DNA of 64,000 nt from Blastobasis lacticolella (GCA_905147135.1 LR990061.1:7230026-7294025); one strand, 5' to 3'; positions 12,150 through 23,517 are shown, numbered from the stretch's first letter. Numbers and translations are program-made. The notes: a model not told the origin generated them from the sequence alone.

Positions 12150-12770
12150 GAAAGGTAGCCAGCGCAATTAAAGATTAAAGATTTATTTAGTCCAAAAAAC
12201 AGTTTTTACATTTAACAATTTCAATCGAAAACAACTACATTAGTTAGAAACTGTGACGCAGTTGTTAACCCCTAATTGACTTATAGAATTTTGGCCTAAA
12301 CGTAAAATCAAATTAGTATACAAAACAAAATTAAAAGGTACTTAGTGGAGCAATAAATGCTCGTTAGTAAAAAGTTAGTAAAAATTAAAAAAAATAAAGA
12401 ACGTACAAGGTCGAATTACATAACATTGCAAGTTGTGTGGTGTGTATGGTATTACAGGCATGATTCATTTCATCTTAATTCTGCATTTTTGTTGCCTGCA
12501 ACCTAATTGCATGAATCGTAGATGTTATGGGCGACAGTTACCACTTACCATCAGGTGAGTGGGAGGCATCTACTTGTTTATCACTCATCATCTTGGCGTT
12601 AATGTCCAGGTTGTCCCCTCGCGCACGAGGGCCCGAGGTCCACCTTGACCAGGATCCGGGATTTGGCAGATCAGATAATTACAGTAGAGCGACTGGCATC
12701 TGACCTCCATGACCCTGGCCAGATTGGATCATTGTTACAAAGTCACTGCATAGCATAAAAAAAACCACGA
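12150..12770 (+). mobile_element. Retroelement 3' end hit twice by later insertions
   Basis: The outer repeat reads TAGCCAGCGCAATTA, then CAGGCATG...GGGCGACAGTTACCACTTAC, then TCACTGCATAGCATAAAAAA. Its uninterrupted relative is 20055-20245. A LINE-type 3' UTR (about 12172-12455, minus) and a SINE family A fragment (about 12585-12735, minus) interrupt it. The SINE part carries CATCATCTTGGCGTTAATGT and GACCAGATTGGATCA. Confidence 0.7.
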
Positions 12771-13739
12771 CAGGCACGTCCCAACGAAATGAAATCGCGA
12801 AAACCTGGTTAGGTGTTACGTTTTACACGTATAAAACCTAAGATGGTCCCAGACAACCAATTTGGAGGGAATGTAATGTTTGCTACTTATGAAATCGGGA
12901 TTTGGCAAGCCGTATTCGTGATGGCTGCCTCTACTCATAAAAGGAACGGGAGCCGTAATTTTTTATACGACCGGTCTCGATTGCCTACTCTCGGGTCAAG
13001 AGTGAGTCTGCCTGACTCTTACAGTTCATTGTTATAAGAGGAACGTGCCGGATTGTGCATGTAATACTTGGTACTTGAAACGAGTTGTTAAAAGGAGTGA
13101 GGTATGTAGAGAGAATATGCGTAAATAATGGTGAAGGGTGTAGGTAAGAATTACATTCAAAATAAGAGTGTGATTCTGAAACACTAAGTTCAAAATAGCG
13201 ATACTAAGAAATGTCATCATCACGATGTACGAAACTTCAAAAATGAGAACAAACTAGACCCATCATAAAGCCGTATTGAACGCAGTGCGTTCATTTAGCA
13301 AATAGCCATTAAGTAAACGCATAGGAACACTATTGTACGTAGTACAAGTATTGTTTGTGAATACAAGTGTCACTGTTTACAAATACCGGACTACCTACGG
13401 CGGTATTCCCAAGCAGATTCACGGTATGACTGTAATTGCAAAAACAACCGAATAGATTTTGACAAATGACACGTCAAATAGCTCGTCAACAATATCATTA
13501 GTCACTATCATCTATCATACGTTGCGATGTCGTGTATGAGTGTAGGAATGTCAACAGCGGCTAATTTATTAATAAAACTGTCATTTTATTTGTGACTAAG
13601 GTCGTTTCGGAACTAGAAAAGAAAATGCGATGTGAACGAACTGTAAATTCGAATATTTGTGAAAATCCTTGGACGATTACAAAGTTAGAGCGAACGGACT
13701 AACGAGCGGTGCATTGACGACGCCGAGGGATATTTTTTC
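12771..13739. other. No recognisable gene
   Basis: AT-rich with scattered short open frames (12813-13037 plus; 13032-13223 minus) that lack known motifs. Confidence 0.4.
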
Positions 13740-13990
13740 TATTTTTTTTTTAGTTAAGTCTAGCCAGGCATTTGACCGCCATCTCACCTGGTGGTAAGTG
13801 ACGATGCGGCCGTTGATGGAGCACCTATCTAGGAGCAGCCTATTCACTCTAGCCTTGAAGGCGTGTAGATTATAATGATCAGGGAACACACTCGCAGGTA
13901 ACACGTTACATTCTTTAGCTGTACTCATGATAAAGGTAAATAAAGGCTTAGATGTTGCAGCTACGCGTGTTTTGCGTAGGTATGTTGTTC
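13740..13990 (-). pseudogene. LINE RT C-terminal end, minus strand
   Basis: The last codons of a non-LTR RT ORF are readable on the minus strand: LPASVFPDHYNLHAFKARVN, then RLLLD, then a 3' UTR and poly-A (poly-T at 13741-13750 on plus). It is the same family as 5056-5589. One frame is open across the fragment, but the catalytic region is missing. Confidence 0.85.
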
Positions 13991-15741
13991 GCAAGATTCT
14001 GTCTTTATTTCTTACTTGGTCTGAGCCAGACCTAGTTATTTTACCAACCTTTTTTCCGATTACAATTAGCACTACCGATAAAAAATACACTAGGCAATGT
14101 CAATCGTCCAGAAATTATTCAATTAGACCTTAGAACATTTAAGAGTATGTTCCGGGTTTCCTACTGCGTATCTTTGTTGACAAGTAGCCCGATATTTCGA
14201 CGCAGTTGTATGCCTAATGGTCACGGGACGACTATTGCCCTATATACCCTAAAATGTGTGATAATAACCGGGATAGTTTAAAACATTATGTTATTACGTT
14301 TGATGTTTATAAAATAAGGAACACTTCTAGTGCTGCTACATTTATCCATAGTTACAATTATTATTCCATAAAAAGCTTTTTTCGCTCCTAAGTGCTCCAC
14401 TTAGAGCGAATCGCTGTCTCATTGCTCATTCAAAGAAAGAATATCACAAAAGCTTCACAGACAATCCTTTGAAGCATCGCAATTTAATTCTTGTACTTTC
14501 GCTTTTTAATTTCGCACTTCTTGTTATTGCGTTTATTAAAATGATAATTGTCGTCATCCGAACGGTTAATACCAGGGGCTCTACTGGAATCGTTTGCTTC
14601 GATTTGAACGGTTTTAAATTTTGATTTTCGGCATGACAAATTCGATATTTCGATGCATGTTTACAGACTTTACAGAACATACTAGACAGAACCATACTCG
14701 TTCGGTGAAGAGAACGTGATTTAAAAAAATTGACTTTTTCGTACCAAAAATCAAGGCGAGCGATTCAAAAATAGAGCTTCAGATTCTGTCAGAATCCGTC
14801 TTTCCGTCCTGTCTCTTCCATTTCATCTGGTGTTTTTTTTTTTTTTTAAAGTGGGCTCTCCTAGGCTTTCTCAGTCCTAGTATCACTGCGACCATTCCTG
14901 ATCTGGTGTTTAGCATCACCACAACGATCAGGTTAAATCAATGTCTACATTTGTTTTTGCACTTACTTATGGGCTTGGGAGCTACGAACGATGTGAATAA
15001 GTATCAGCTTTCCAGACAGGTGGGCCGTACGCTTGTTTGTAGTGATTATAAACAATTCAGAGTGATTTTGTACCCCCGAAAGTTAATTGAACAACCTTAT
15101 TATATAATAGAAGAGAACATCATCCAAGGTCGTGCCAGGAAGTATCAATTCTGTGTAAATTCTATCTGGTTCCGTTAAACAGTGATAAAAATGATTACTC
15201 ATTCGATTCATACGACTCCATATAAATCGATACACTTGGTTATTTCCCTTAATATTTCCGGCTGTAATTTTATCTGATAATGCCAGTATGCCATCGTTCT
15301 CTGTTAATTAAAACTAATATACTCGATTTAATTATCAGTCTACTGTTATCTGTTTCCAGAGCTGTAACTAATTTGATATCTGTATTATAATAGATTTTCT
15401 ATGGAATCCAATATAATAGACCGATGTTATCTACCTATTTATGTTATCTACATACTCGTATTACCTGTATATGTTAGTTCCTATATGACGGGATTGTGGT
15501 ATGACTCTGTCTGATACTGAATGAATACCTACCACTTAACAATACAGAAGGGGTAGGTACCTCCTAATATTACCTCCTTTTCTGTTTGTATCAGTAAGAA
15601 ACAATATTTTCCTTGTTAATATTCCGGATAATTCCCATTTTTTTTTTCAAATTATTTGTAAATTATGGCAGTATACAAACCGCACTCTCGGCAAATGGCT
15701 GAAGTAGGCAGTAAAAAAGCAAGTTGACAAATCTCACCGGT
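13991..15741. other. Mostly unassigned; palindromic-family fragment near 14145-14300
   Basis: About 14145-14300 contains TTCCGGGTTTCCTACTGCG, CCCGATATTTCGACGCAGTT and AAATGTGTGATAATAACCG, shared with 44435-44555 and partly with 37585-37640 and the foldback at 25028-25225. It is a dispersed noncoding repeat. The rest shows nothing recognisable. Confidence 0.5.
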
Positions 15742-16574
15742 TGGCGAAACGATCATCATCATCATCATCATCATCTTGGCGTTAATGTCCCGGTTGTGCT
15801 CTCGCGCACGAGGGCCCGGGGTTCGCCTTGACCATGATCCAGGATTCGGCAGGTCAGGTAATGAGGAGTTTTCCAGTAGGTATTGATAGTTGGTTTCAAA
15901 AAGCATCAATAGATGGCGCTCCTACAATTTTGGTAATCTTTTTATAATCTATATGATGATGGCAGTGATTTCATGCAGCCAACTAATACTAAACTTAAAA
16001 ATAAAATGTTTATTAATTGACATAAACATAATCATAATGACAAACATAACTTTCAAAGGTTGAACGAAGTGTAAAATATTTATTTATAGAAGTTGGCACT
16101 ATGTTCTATTATTATTACAACCTCTAAAATGGTTGAAAACGATTGACAAATACAATATTATCCAGTACAACGTACCCAGTGTTTATATCCTGTTCGCTAA
16201 GAAAATATTTCAAGCGATTATCAATTACCAAAATTGTCGGGGCGTCATCTAGTGAGTGGTTAGGAATGCTTTAGATACCTATTGGAAAACTGCTAATTAC
16301 TGTGGAGCGACTGCCATCTGACCTCCATGACCCTGCTACCAGGGGAACCTGACAAGATTGGATCATGGTTACACATCCAGTCGCCTGAATATGCATCACG
16401 ATGTTTTCCCTCACCGTAAGAGCATCGGTTAGTATTCAACTAATGTACATAACTCAGAAAACAGTCATTGGTACATAGTCGGAGCGGGATTCGAACCCGG
16501 GGCCTCTGGCTTACGAGTTGCATACTCTAATCGCTCGGCCACCGACGCTCTCATTTTGGCTGGGGAAACGATCA
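15742..16574 (-). mobile_element. SINE family A copy split by a MITE
   Basis: The SINE runs on the minus strand. The (GAT)n tail and 3' body lie at 15751-15862. The rest, including the tRNA-like head (A-box complement CCGCTCGGCC region at about 16530-16542, B-box complement GGGATTCGAACCC at about 16486-16498), lies at 16294-16553. The near-identical flanks TGGCGAAACGATCA (15742-15755) and TGGGGAAACGATCA (16561-16574) are its target duplication. The middle 431 bp is a separate DNA element. Confidence 0.9.
15863..16293. mobile_element. 431-bp MITE with long inverted repeats
   Basis: Inserted inside a SINE with a TAAT duplication (15859-15862 and 16294-16297). The ends are GGAGTTTTCCAGTAGGTA and TACCTATTGGAAAACTGC. 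Inverted similarity continues inward for about 80 bp, including CTACAATTTTGGTAAT against ATTACCAAAATTGTC. Noncoding; the superfamily is uncertain (TAA/TTA-type duplication possible). Confidence 0.85.
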
Positions 16575-16577
16575 AGG

Positions 16578-16730
16578 GCCCTATTTTTGAGATCGCTAGC
16601 ATCCAAGCGAGCGCTCGCCATCTAATGCTTGTCTTTTCTATCTTTAGCAACTTACCACGAGTGTGAAAGAGATAGATAGCGCAGGAGAGCGCTCGAGTAG
16701 ATGCGAGCGGTTTCAAAAGCAGAACCCCAA
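16578..16730. mobile_element. Foldback element
   Basis: The left arm (GATCGCTAGCATCCAAGCGA, then GCGCTCGCC) is complementary, with mismatches, to the right arm (AGAGCGCTCGAGTAGATGCG, then AGCGG). It is about 150 bp, noncoding, and directly downstream of the SINE. Confidence 0.65.
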
Positions 16731-17056
16731 GTTTTATATGACCGCGAACCTGTATTTACAAAGTTAATTATAAATCCATGTCTATTACAAGCATAGTCTT
16801 TACAGTGATAGCACAGACGGCAATCCACGGTAATCTAACAAAAATCTATCGGCCACACCAAATATACCCGGCTTAACAGGGCCGATACTAAAAATATTGC
16901 ATTGCTAGGCTGGTATTGCGGCCATATTGCCCGGCTACTGTATTGCAGCCACACATTTCAGTAAAAGTATTGCCCGTATAGAAGTACCATACACATATAA
17001 CATTTTCCGGTTCTATATAGAAAGTACGTTTTATCTTTTATTGCGTTATTTACTCC
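16731..17056. other. No recognisable gene
   Basis: Short CCGGCTWACAGGG and ATTGCGGCC/ATTGCCCGGC motifs recur around 16865-16985. Nothing else is seen. Confidence 0.4.
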
Positions 17057-17321
17057 GTATGGTGTCCGGCAGAGTAGAATAGCACCAACCCCTTACAATC
17101 ACGAGTGTCGTACAAAGCGACTAATATATCGAGACAAACGTTCTGGAGTCTCCGTAAGCTGGAAAATGGGCAGTAGCATTTTCCATTTCTATATTTATAA
17201 CACTGCAATCTCCAACCCGCCTGCCAAGCGTAGAGATTATAGCAATAACATCCTCTCTTATGGGGGAGGTCCTAAGTCCTGAGGTGCAGTGGACTGTTAT
17301 AGGCTGTGATGATAATGATGA
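17057..17321 (+). mobile_element. Family B SINE-like repeat
   Basis: Near full length, from GTATGGTGTCCGGCAGAGTA to a GATGATAATGATGAT tail, with CTCCAACCCGCCTGCCAAGC inside. Noncoding. Confidence 0.85.
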
Positions 17322-17420
17322 TTTACTCAGTTCATTAAATAATTATAAGGAAAAAATGCATTTGAAGTTAGGTGGGCGTTATTTACCCACTGTACCTTAG
17401 TTTAGCAAATATTTATATTA

Positions 17421-17640
17421 TTTATTTATAACTCTTTATTGTACATACAGGGACAGTAGAACATAGTTACAGTAAGACAATATAGTACAAAGGCGGTCTT
17501 ATCGCTAAAAGCGATCTCTTCCAGACAACCATTTTTACGGACATCGTAGAAGGTTCTTAGATAAAGCAGGCATGTACAGAGAGTTAAACACTATCTACAT
17601 TAAATGACGAACAAATATTTGAGTTGATCTATCGGCTAGG
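17421..17640 (-). mobile_element. LINE 3' UTR, minus strand
   Basis: On plus it reads ACTCTTTATTGTACATACAG, CAAAGGCGGTCTTATCGC and ATCTCTTCCAGACAACC, a LINE 3' UTR in reverse. Relatives at 21150-21300, 50941-51040 and 62700-62830 share the CTTTATT...CAATA layout. No ORF part remains. Confidence 0.65.
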
Positions 17641-18000
17641 TTATAGTGATTTATTGTAAACGGCTGTGTTTATTTAGTTAGAGGTTGAAGAGGTTGCAGA
17701 AGACCAAATAGGTACACAGACCCGCTGAATAAGTAACCTAACTCAATATGTTACGTAAACACATTGAGGTACGTTCGCAAATTACTCAGAAAACACGCAA
17801 AGTCAAGCCTCAAATAAACAATAACATGTCGCTTCATGCTAAAAATACTGTCAATTTATTTGCGTATCTCTTGACGTTCGATTGTGTTAGGGGTCATGGG
17901 GGTTAGTGGAAAAAATCAATGGAGCAACACTTTTGAAGAATACTTCCAAAGCATAAAGGATAGAGTAGTTTTGTTGGTACAGATACGCTAACTTACAAAA

Positions 18001-18245
18001 GTTCAAGCTTTATTATACACATAAAACACATATTTACAGTTACAATACAAATATATCTATATACATATACCTATTACTACATATACCTATTCGCTAATAC
18101 ATATAAAATATATACTAAAAATTAAAAAAGTCGTCCACACCGCTGCCCCCCGGATAGGTGCCCAGAAAGCTGGCTGCGTTGCCTCGTTGAATAGCGATGC
18201 TAATCCGTTGCCCGAGGAACGAGCCAGCTCTCTGGTCACCAGTGG
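18001..18245 (-). mobile_element. LINE 3' UTR, uninterrupted copy
   Basis: Shows the intact form of the repeat that is split at 10498-11130: AAAGTCGTCCACACCGCTGC, GTGCCCAGAAAGCTGGCTGC and TGCCCGAGGAACGAGCCAG run without a break. Confidence 0.75.
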
Positions 18246-18639
18246 TGTCATTTAAAGATTCAAAGGTACCCTAAGCAGCATCTACTCCCCTTAGGTTCCA
18301 GGATGGTTCTTATCTTTGTTTCATTAAATTGGTTTAGTAGTTAAAGAAATATTTCAGTATTTGTATACTTGGTTGGTGGTTTTCCCACGTTTTCCCGGCG
18401 GTTAGGTTAGTATCACAGCAATTCAACGCGGCTGCCATACGTAGAAATTATGGCACCCTCCACTAATGTGGAGGAGGCTCATCTCCAGAATTGGATTGAT
18501 TGATGTGTGTGATCAATGAGTGTTGATTTATTGGGCGGTAAATTTGGAAACAAAGTATAGTGTATTTATTGCAATCAAAATTCCTCAAATTGCTTTTAGT
18601 ATCACGCATAAAAACTTGTTTTAGTTTATGGATTCAGAA
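18246..18639. other. No recognisable gene
   Basis: Possible highly diverged family B piece near 18428-18505 (GGCTGCCATACGTAGAAATT). Otherwise nothing. Confidence 0.35.
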
Positions 18640-18910
18640 AAACCAGAGAGCCTGCTTTCCACGGTGCGTGTTTCTGCGGATTTTATCAGGCTCGGCTGGC
18701 GACAACGGACGGCCACGCACCGCGCACCGATTGCGTTCCATCCAAATTATTGGAAAGTTACCTACCTCCATGGCTGGGGATTCTTTTGAGCTGTGCTTTC
18801 CACGGTGCCTGATTCCGCGGATTTGCACGCGCGGTGGACGACCACGGATGGCCACGTACCGCGCACGCACCGCTACGCACATGTCTGTGCTACCCACGAA
18901 ACTATCTACT
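18640..18910. repeat. GC-rich imperfect tandem repeat
   Basis: Two diverged units of about 135 bp share GCTTTCCACGGTGC, GCGGAT and GGACGGCCACG/GGATGGCCACG blocks (about 18650-18745 and 18790-18885). This GC-rich island produces long chance open frames on both strands (18560-18943 plus; 18634-19143 minus). No protein motif is seen. Confidence 0.6.
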
Positions 18911-19117
18911 CTTTCCACGCTGCGTCGGTGCGGGCTAGGATAATTACGTAACGCTGTTGCCAACAATTCTCTGATTTCAGTGATAGAAATTGTTACTTTT
19001 GCGATTACGTATGGTCCGCGTCTGTCCGCAAAATCATGTACGTGGAAAATGAGGGAAACCTTGCTGGTAAACATTGATAGTACTACAATTGGTACTATAA
19101 ATATATCATTAAACTCA

Positions 19118-19250
19118 CGACTGTTTCCCATAGGGGTAGGCAAAGACTATCAAATGCCACAAGCTACGACCATGACACATCTCTTTTGCCTCTTCCACAT
19201 TCATACATCTTCTCAATACATACTCCTGACCTCCTCTTTCGAGAAGCTAA
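19118..19250 (+). repeat. Dispersed repeat (CCCATAGGGGTAGGCAAAGA)
   Basis: Diverged from a copy at 44626-44770, sharing the stretches GGGATAGGCAGAGACCACAT/GGGGTAGGCAAAGACTATCA and CTTCCACATTCATCA/CTTCCACATTCATAC. It is probably a retroelement 3' fragment; the class is unresolved. Confidence 0.55.
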
Positions 19251-20054
19251 TTTTCCTATTTGATCATCATAAATTATGTAGTTACTAAACATTTCTATAT
19301 CAGAAGTTTTCTGTTAAAGGAAGATAATTTAGTACTACATACGTTATTTTATACCGAAACATCTTTCGTCGAACTCACCCAAGTTTTCGGTACACGGCGA
19401 ATTATTATGTTTCTACTTAAAAACTTAAGGCGTACGTATTCCCAAGTTCCTAGACTTCAGTGCTTTTGACGGGCCTCTCCCGTGTTTTATTCAACAAGTG
19501 GGCATTTGATGCAGAAGGCAGGGCGGCCCAACTTTTACTTATTCAGTGGCCACCGTCTCACTTTACACGGTTGACTTGCGACAGGGATTTGTCAATGGTC
19601 TTTGGTAGGTAAAGTATATTGCTGGAGTTGGGAATAATTTTGTCGTGATTTTGGAGGTAAGCGGATGAGAGGAAATTGATGTTTTTTGTTAGTTGACACC
19701 CGTTATTGCTATGTGCTTCAATAATCACGTTTTTATTTCACTTCTCTTCATTATCCGGACTCGCCCTCAGTAGCTATTCGTTTTCACATATGTTTTTCCG
19801 AAACTGGGTAGGTATATTTTTATTCTGGTTAAGTGTTTATTCATAACGTGATGGAAAGTGGTAACCGCCGCCTATGGCCATCAACAACAGCAGGTTATTA
19901 TTTATTTATCCGGTTGTATTTTACACTATGCTCATACCATCCTATTGCGAAAATGTAATAGATTACATTGTGTAGTCAAATAGGTGGTAGGGCTCTGTCG
20001 CCTTATCTATTTCTGCCGCCAAGCAACAGTGCTTGCATTGTTGTGTTCCGGTTT
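19251..20054. other. No recognisable gene; one LINE-tail scrap
   Basis: A short minus-strand LINE tail piece lies near 19850-19890 (GATGGAAAGTGGTAACCGCC). The rest is unassigned. Confidence 0.4.
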
Positions 20055-20245
20055 AAAGGATAAAGTAGCCAGCGCAATTACAGGCATGAGGCATTCATAA
20101 TACTCACAATGACAACGCACCAGCGTTTCTGCATTTTCGTTGTCTGCAACCTAAATGCATGAATCATAGATGTTATGGGCGACAGTTATCACTGACCAAG
20201 TGGGCTGTCTGTTCGTATCTCACTGCATAATACAAAAAAATACCA
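20055..20245 (+). mobile_element. Retroelement 3' end
   Basis: Carries TAGCCAGCGCAATTACAGGC, GTTGTCTGCAACCTAAATGC and CACTGCATAATACAAAAAAA. This is the same family as the composite at 12150-12770, here without insertions. Confidence 0.65.
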
Positions 20246-21149
20246 TAAACAACCCCAACAAACCTCCCTATCTATCCCTAAACATCAAAGCAAAGCAGGA
20301 CATCTAAAATGCGGTATTCGCTAAGCTATTCATACCATCATCAATTTAGAATAGATACCTAAGTATAATTATTTCAGCTCCGCATTTCATAACTCGCGCT
20401 TGATGTCCGCCGGCCGGCCGCGGTTGACCGCGCCTGTTTTAAATTCTCCATCCTCCATTTAATATTAAACGTGGCCCTTTAACTCTGCGACTTCGAGTTT
20501 GTAGTGAATTTTTAACGAATCCCTTTGTGCTTGACACTTTGTGCGTGCCCAGAATTAGTGTGAGGGAAATTATGGTGGCTAAAGTACCGCGATGTATGTG
20601 GCCTAGTTTCGTTCTGAATTTCGGAAGGAGAGTCGACGGTGAGTTGGCTACCTTTCTAATATTAATTCGGAGACTGATTATAATTAAACCCGTTGAGGGA
20701 GAATGTGAGTTGTTGTTTATTTATGTGAATGAATGAATGAAATGAAAACACGTGCTTCAAACTTATTTGATGCGGTAACTGGCGTTGTTGTTTTTGGCGC
20801 ATATCAGTTGAAATACTTTCCATTTTTTCACAGTTCTAGTTGTGGTACTGTATTAGCAGATTGAAAAGAATACAATTATTATTAGTTAACTCTATGTCAT
20901 TTACTTATGCCATTTAGTTTTAAAGTACATCTTTAGTTTTCTTGACCTCCGACACTAAGATGTTCCATTCAACTGTTAGTGTCCGGGTCATTTTGGGGTG
21001 TTGCGTCAACATAGTAAGAAATAATTTATTTTTCTTGGGGTCTTTTCTATCGAAAATGTCATGACTATTTTGACTGATTTTTCTTCCCCTAACAGCCAAT
21101 CTCTTAAACTAATCTATAGGTGCCTAGTTTTTTAACGTTATTCACCGGA
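20246..21149. other. No recognisable gene
   Basis: A GC-rich spot (GTCCGCCGGCCGGCCGCGGT at about 20405-20425) sits before an open frame of 69 codons (20527-20736) without known motifs. It could be regulatory or a repeat remnant; no evidence decides. Confidence 0.35.
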
Positions 21150-21300
21150 TTTATTTATTTATTTTACAGTTAATTGTGCACAATAAATAGTTTACAAAAT
21201 TGACAAACAGATAATATCACAACAGGTATAGCTTATTTCTAAAGAATTATCTTCCAGCCGACCATCGGAAGAGAGAGACAAAATCTAGAGGCAGATGGCG
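21150..21300 (-). mobile_element. LINE 3' UTR, minus strand
   Basis: Reads TTTATTTATTTTACAGTTAA, CAACAGGTATAGCTTATTTC and CAGCCGACCATCGGAAGAG on plus. Its relative at 50941-51040 shares ACAACAGGCACTACTTATTT. Confidence 0.6.
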
Positions 21301-21924
21301 TGCACCTTAAATTTACTTATCTACTACGACTATAAACCTACTTAAATTAATAAACAACGAAACATAAATTTTATATATTAGCCTCCTACGAGAGAGGCTT
21401 CTGAATTTTCAAATAGCTTTACTCAAGCTTTGCCATAGGATATCCCATGTAACATAATTTTCGCGACGTTGCCAAAATATTTGCGAGAATTTCGCCTCGC
21501 GTCATCCAGGTTAAAATTCCAGAAATACGTTAACAGTATTTCATGATTTACGATCTGCTAGGACGGGCTTTCTCATCAAAAGTGTACGATCTGTTTTGCA
21601 AATGTTAAGATAATAATTCTCATTAATTCTCGGAGATCCAGAATTTATTTAGTACTTTATTTAGTTCAGCTAAATTCTTGGAGCGACTAATCTGTTTGAG
21701 TAATGGGTGGAAAGTACTTGATTTTATAACATGTATGGATGCCAATATTTAGCTACGTATACTTTAAATTTCATACAATTAACGCTTTACTTGAAAGACA
21801 AAATCAAGAAAATAACATTAGAGAGCCGAAAAATGCATATTTTACTTTGAGTGCGTCCAATCAGTCTATCCTACCTACCTAATTAAAGAAATAAATTGGC
21901 TTCGATTTCTTTTATATCTGTCTA
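21301..21924. other. No recognisable gene
   Basis: AT-rich sequence; nothing supported. Confidence 0.4.
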
Positions 21925-22560
21925 TACATAGTATAAAACGAAGGCGCTTCCGGCCGTCTGTATCTATGTACGCTTAGGTCTATTCAACTACGTAACGGTT
22001 TAATGCGGATTTCAGTATTAGATTTAAGAGAGGTAGGGCATAGCGGGGTATCTCGTTCGAATTGGAGTCGCCCGACTGGGGAAGTACCTCCACCTTACAG
22101 AATATCGCAGCTAAATAATACTCTTTTAAATAGTATTGTGTTTCTGCCGGTGAGTAAGGTTTCTAGTGCTCCATGGGGTGGGGATTTGGGGAACCGTGGC
22201 TTTGGCAGTGGAGTGGTATTTGCTTTTTGCTGCCAGAGCAACGTGTTATAGAGGCGGGCAACGCATTAGCGATACTCTTGGTGTTGCTAATGTCTATAGG
22301 CAGTGGTGACCACTTTCTCCGATCAGGTGGCCCGCTTGCCTGTTTGCCCACCGTATGACATAAAAAAAAAAAAAAAAATTAGATAGAGTGATTCAAGAGG
22401 AAGGTTTATAAGCGAGATAAGATAAAAGGGTAGGTAGGGGTAAAGTAGGTGTAGGGAAGTATAAAGGTAGGTGTAGGGTTGGTGTGGGGTAGTGGGAAGG
22501 GTAGAGTAGGGTAGGGGTTGGACGTCACTCGAACGAAGTCGCGCCGGGTCCACTAGTATT
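21925..22560 (+). mobile_element. Landing-pad repeat split by a SINE-like insertion
   Basis: The outer repeat begins AAACGAAGGCGCTTCCGGCC and ends CGAACGAAGTCGCGCCGGGT. It is the same family as 2900-3205. Its right half contains a G-rich, pyrimidine-poor stretch (22420-22520, many GGGTAGG/TAGGGG units). Confidence 0.6.
22024..22377 (+). mobile_element. SINE-like element with LINE-type 3' end
   Basis: The target duplication ATTAGAT flanks it (22017-22023 and 22378-22384). The 5' part (GGCATAGCGGGGTATC, GACTGGGGAAGTACCTCCAC, ATGGGGTGGGGATTTGGGG) is noncoding. The last about 115 bp (GCGGGCAACGCATTAGCGAT...GGTGGCCCGCTTGCC...CATA) match the 3' UTR of the LINE at 47330-47553. It ends in a long A-run. 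A second copy is at 50091-50434. A TTCGAATTGG motif near 22056 resembles a pol III B box, but this is weak. Confidence 0.85.
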
Positions 22561-22781
22561 AAATAAATCAATTCTGTCTTTCAAGGCGCACCTTCATAAA
22601 TTGTTTTCTCTGTGACTGCGTCCGCGTAGAATTCATCGATGCCGTATCTCCAGAATTGATTTGTCAGAAAGGATGAACGTTAGAATGTTTTTACTCAAGC
22701 CAAAAACTACTAAAGGATTTTTATCAAACTATATTCATACTATATATTTTGTACAAGCTATATTAATATAAATAAATAAAT

Positions 22782-22999
22782 ATTCGTGGACTAATTGACA
22801 CAGCGCCATCTAGCCCCAAACTTAGTAAAGGTTGTACTTCGGATGCTAGATAACTGATATACTTATTATACATAGAACACCCAGACCCGGGACAGAAATT
22901 AAAATTCATCATTTCAATTTCTGCCCGGCCGGGAATGTAACCCGGGAGTTTTTGCGTGGCAGACCGGCTATTGACCATTGAACCACTCAGGTCGTCCAT
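22782..22999 (-). mobile_element. SINE family C with tRNA-like head
   Basis: On the minus strand the head reads CCTGAGTGGTTCAATGG (A-box-like) and GGGTTACATTCCC (B-box-like). The body follows (GAAATTGAAATGATGAATTT, CCCGGGTCTGGGTGTTC, GGGGCTAGATGGCGCTG). Copies lie at 44974-45191 and 61299-61830. Noncoding. Confidence 0.8.
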
Positions 23000-23044
23000 A
23001 TAAAAACTATATATGGGAACCGTTTCTGGCTTAAGAGCTAATTA

Positions 23045-23231
23045 CATTTGACTAAATTCAAGAAGCAAAAAGCGTGAGAGCAAATCAAAGTGCATTCAAT
23101 TTGCTAATAGAATAAGGTTCATCACTATAAGTTACACGTCGTTTTCAAAAGGCGTGATACAAAAATGGACCTTATTTTATGAGCAATATATACCACTTTG
23201 ATTTGCTCTCACGCTTTTTGCTACTGAATTT
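23045..23231. mobile_element. MITE with AGCAAAAAGCG ends, copy 2
   Basis: The arms AGCAAAAAGCGTGAGAGCAA (left) and TTGCTCTCACGCTTTTTGCT (right) are exact inverted repeats over that stretch. The interior CAAAAATGGACCTTATTTTA is shared with copy 1 (8644-8850). Confidence 0.9.
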
Positions 23232-23517
23232 AGGCGATTCAATATAGCCAATTTTTTTTATACTATTTAGTGACAAAGGAGCAGACAGCCTACCTAATGG
23301 TAGGTGGTAACGTAATCATGTAATAAAAACATTGACTGAACAGTCAAAAGTGTAAAAACAAGCTAAAGGATCCCGTTACAGTTTTCTATACACGAAATGA
23401 ACAAGCAGCGTGTTGAATTAATTAAGAAGTCCTTCAACGAAGTTTGTCTGTAAGCCTCATCTTACTCAGTTTTGGAGAAAGATTCATTGCTCATCGATAC
23501 CAATGTGACAAAAAAAA

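Noticed and set aside
18634..19143. 169-codon antisense open frame
   Set aside because: It is produced by a GC-rich imperfect tandem repeat; the other strand is open over the same stretch and neither shows a domain.
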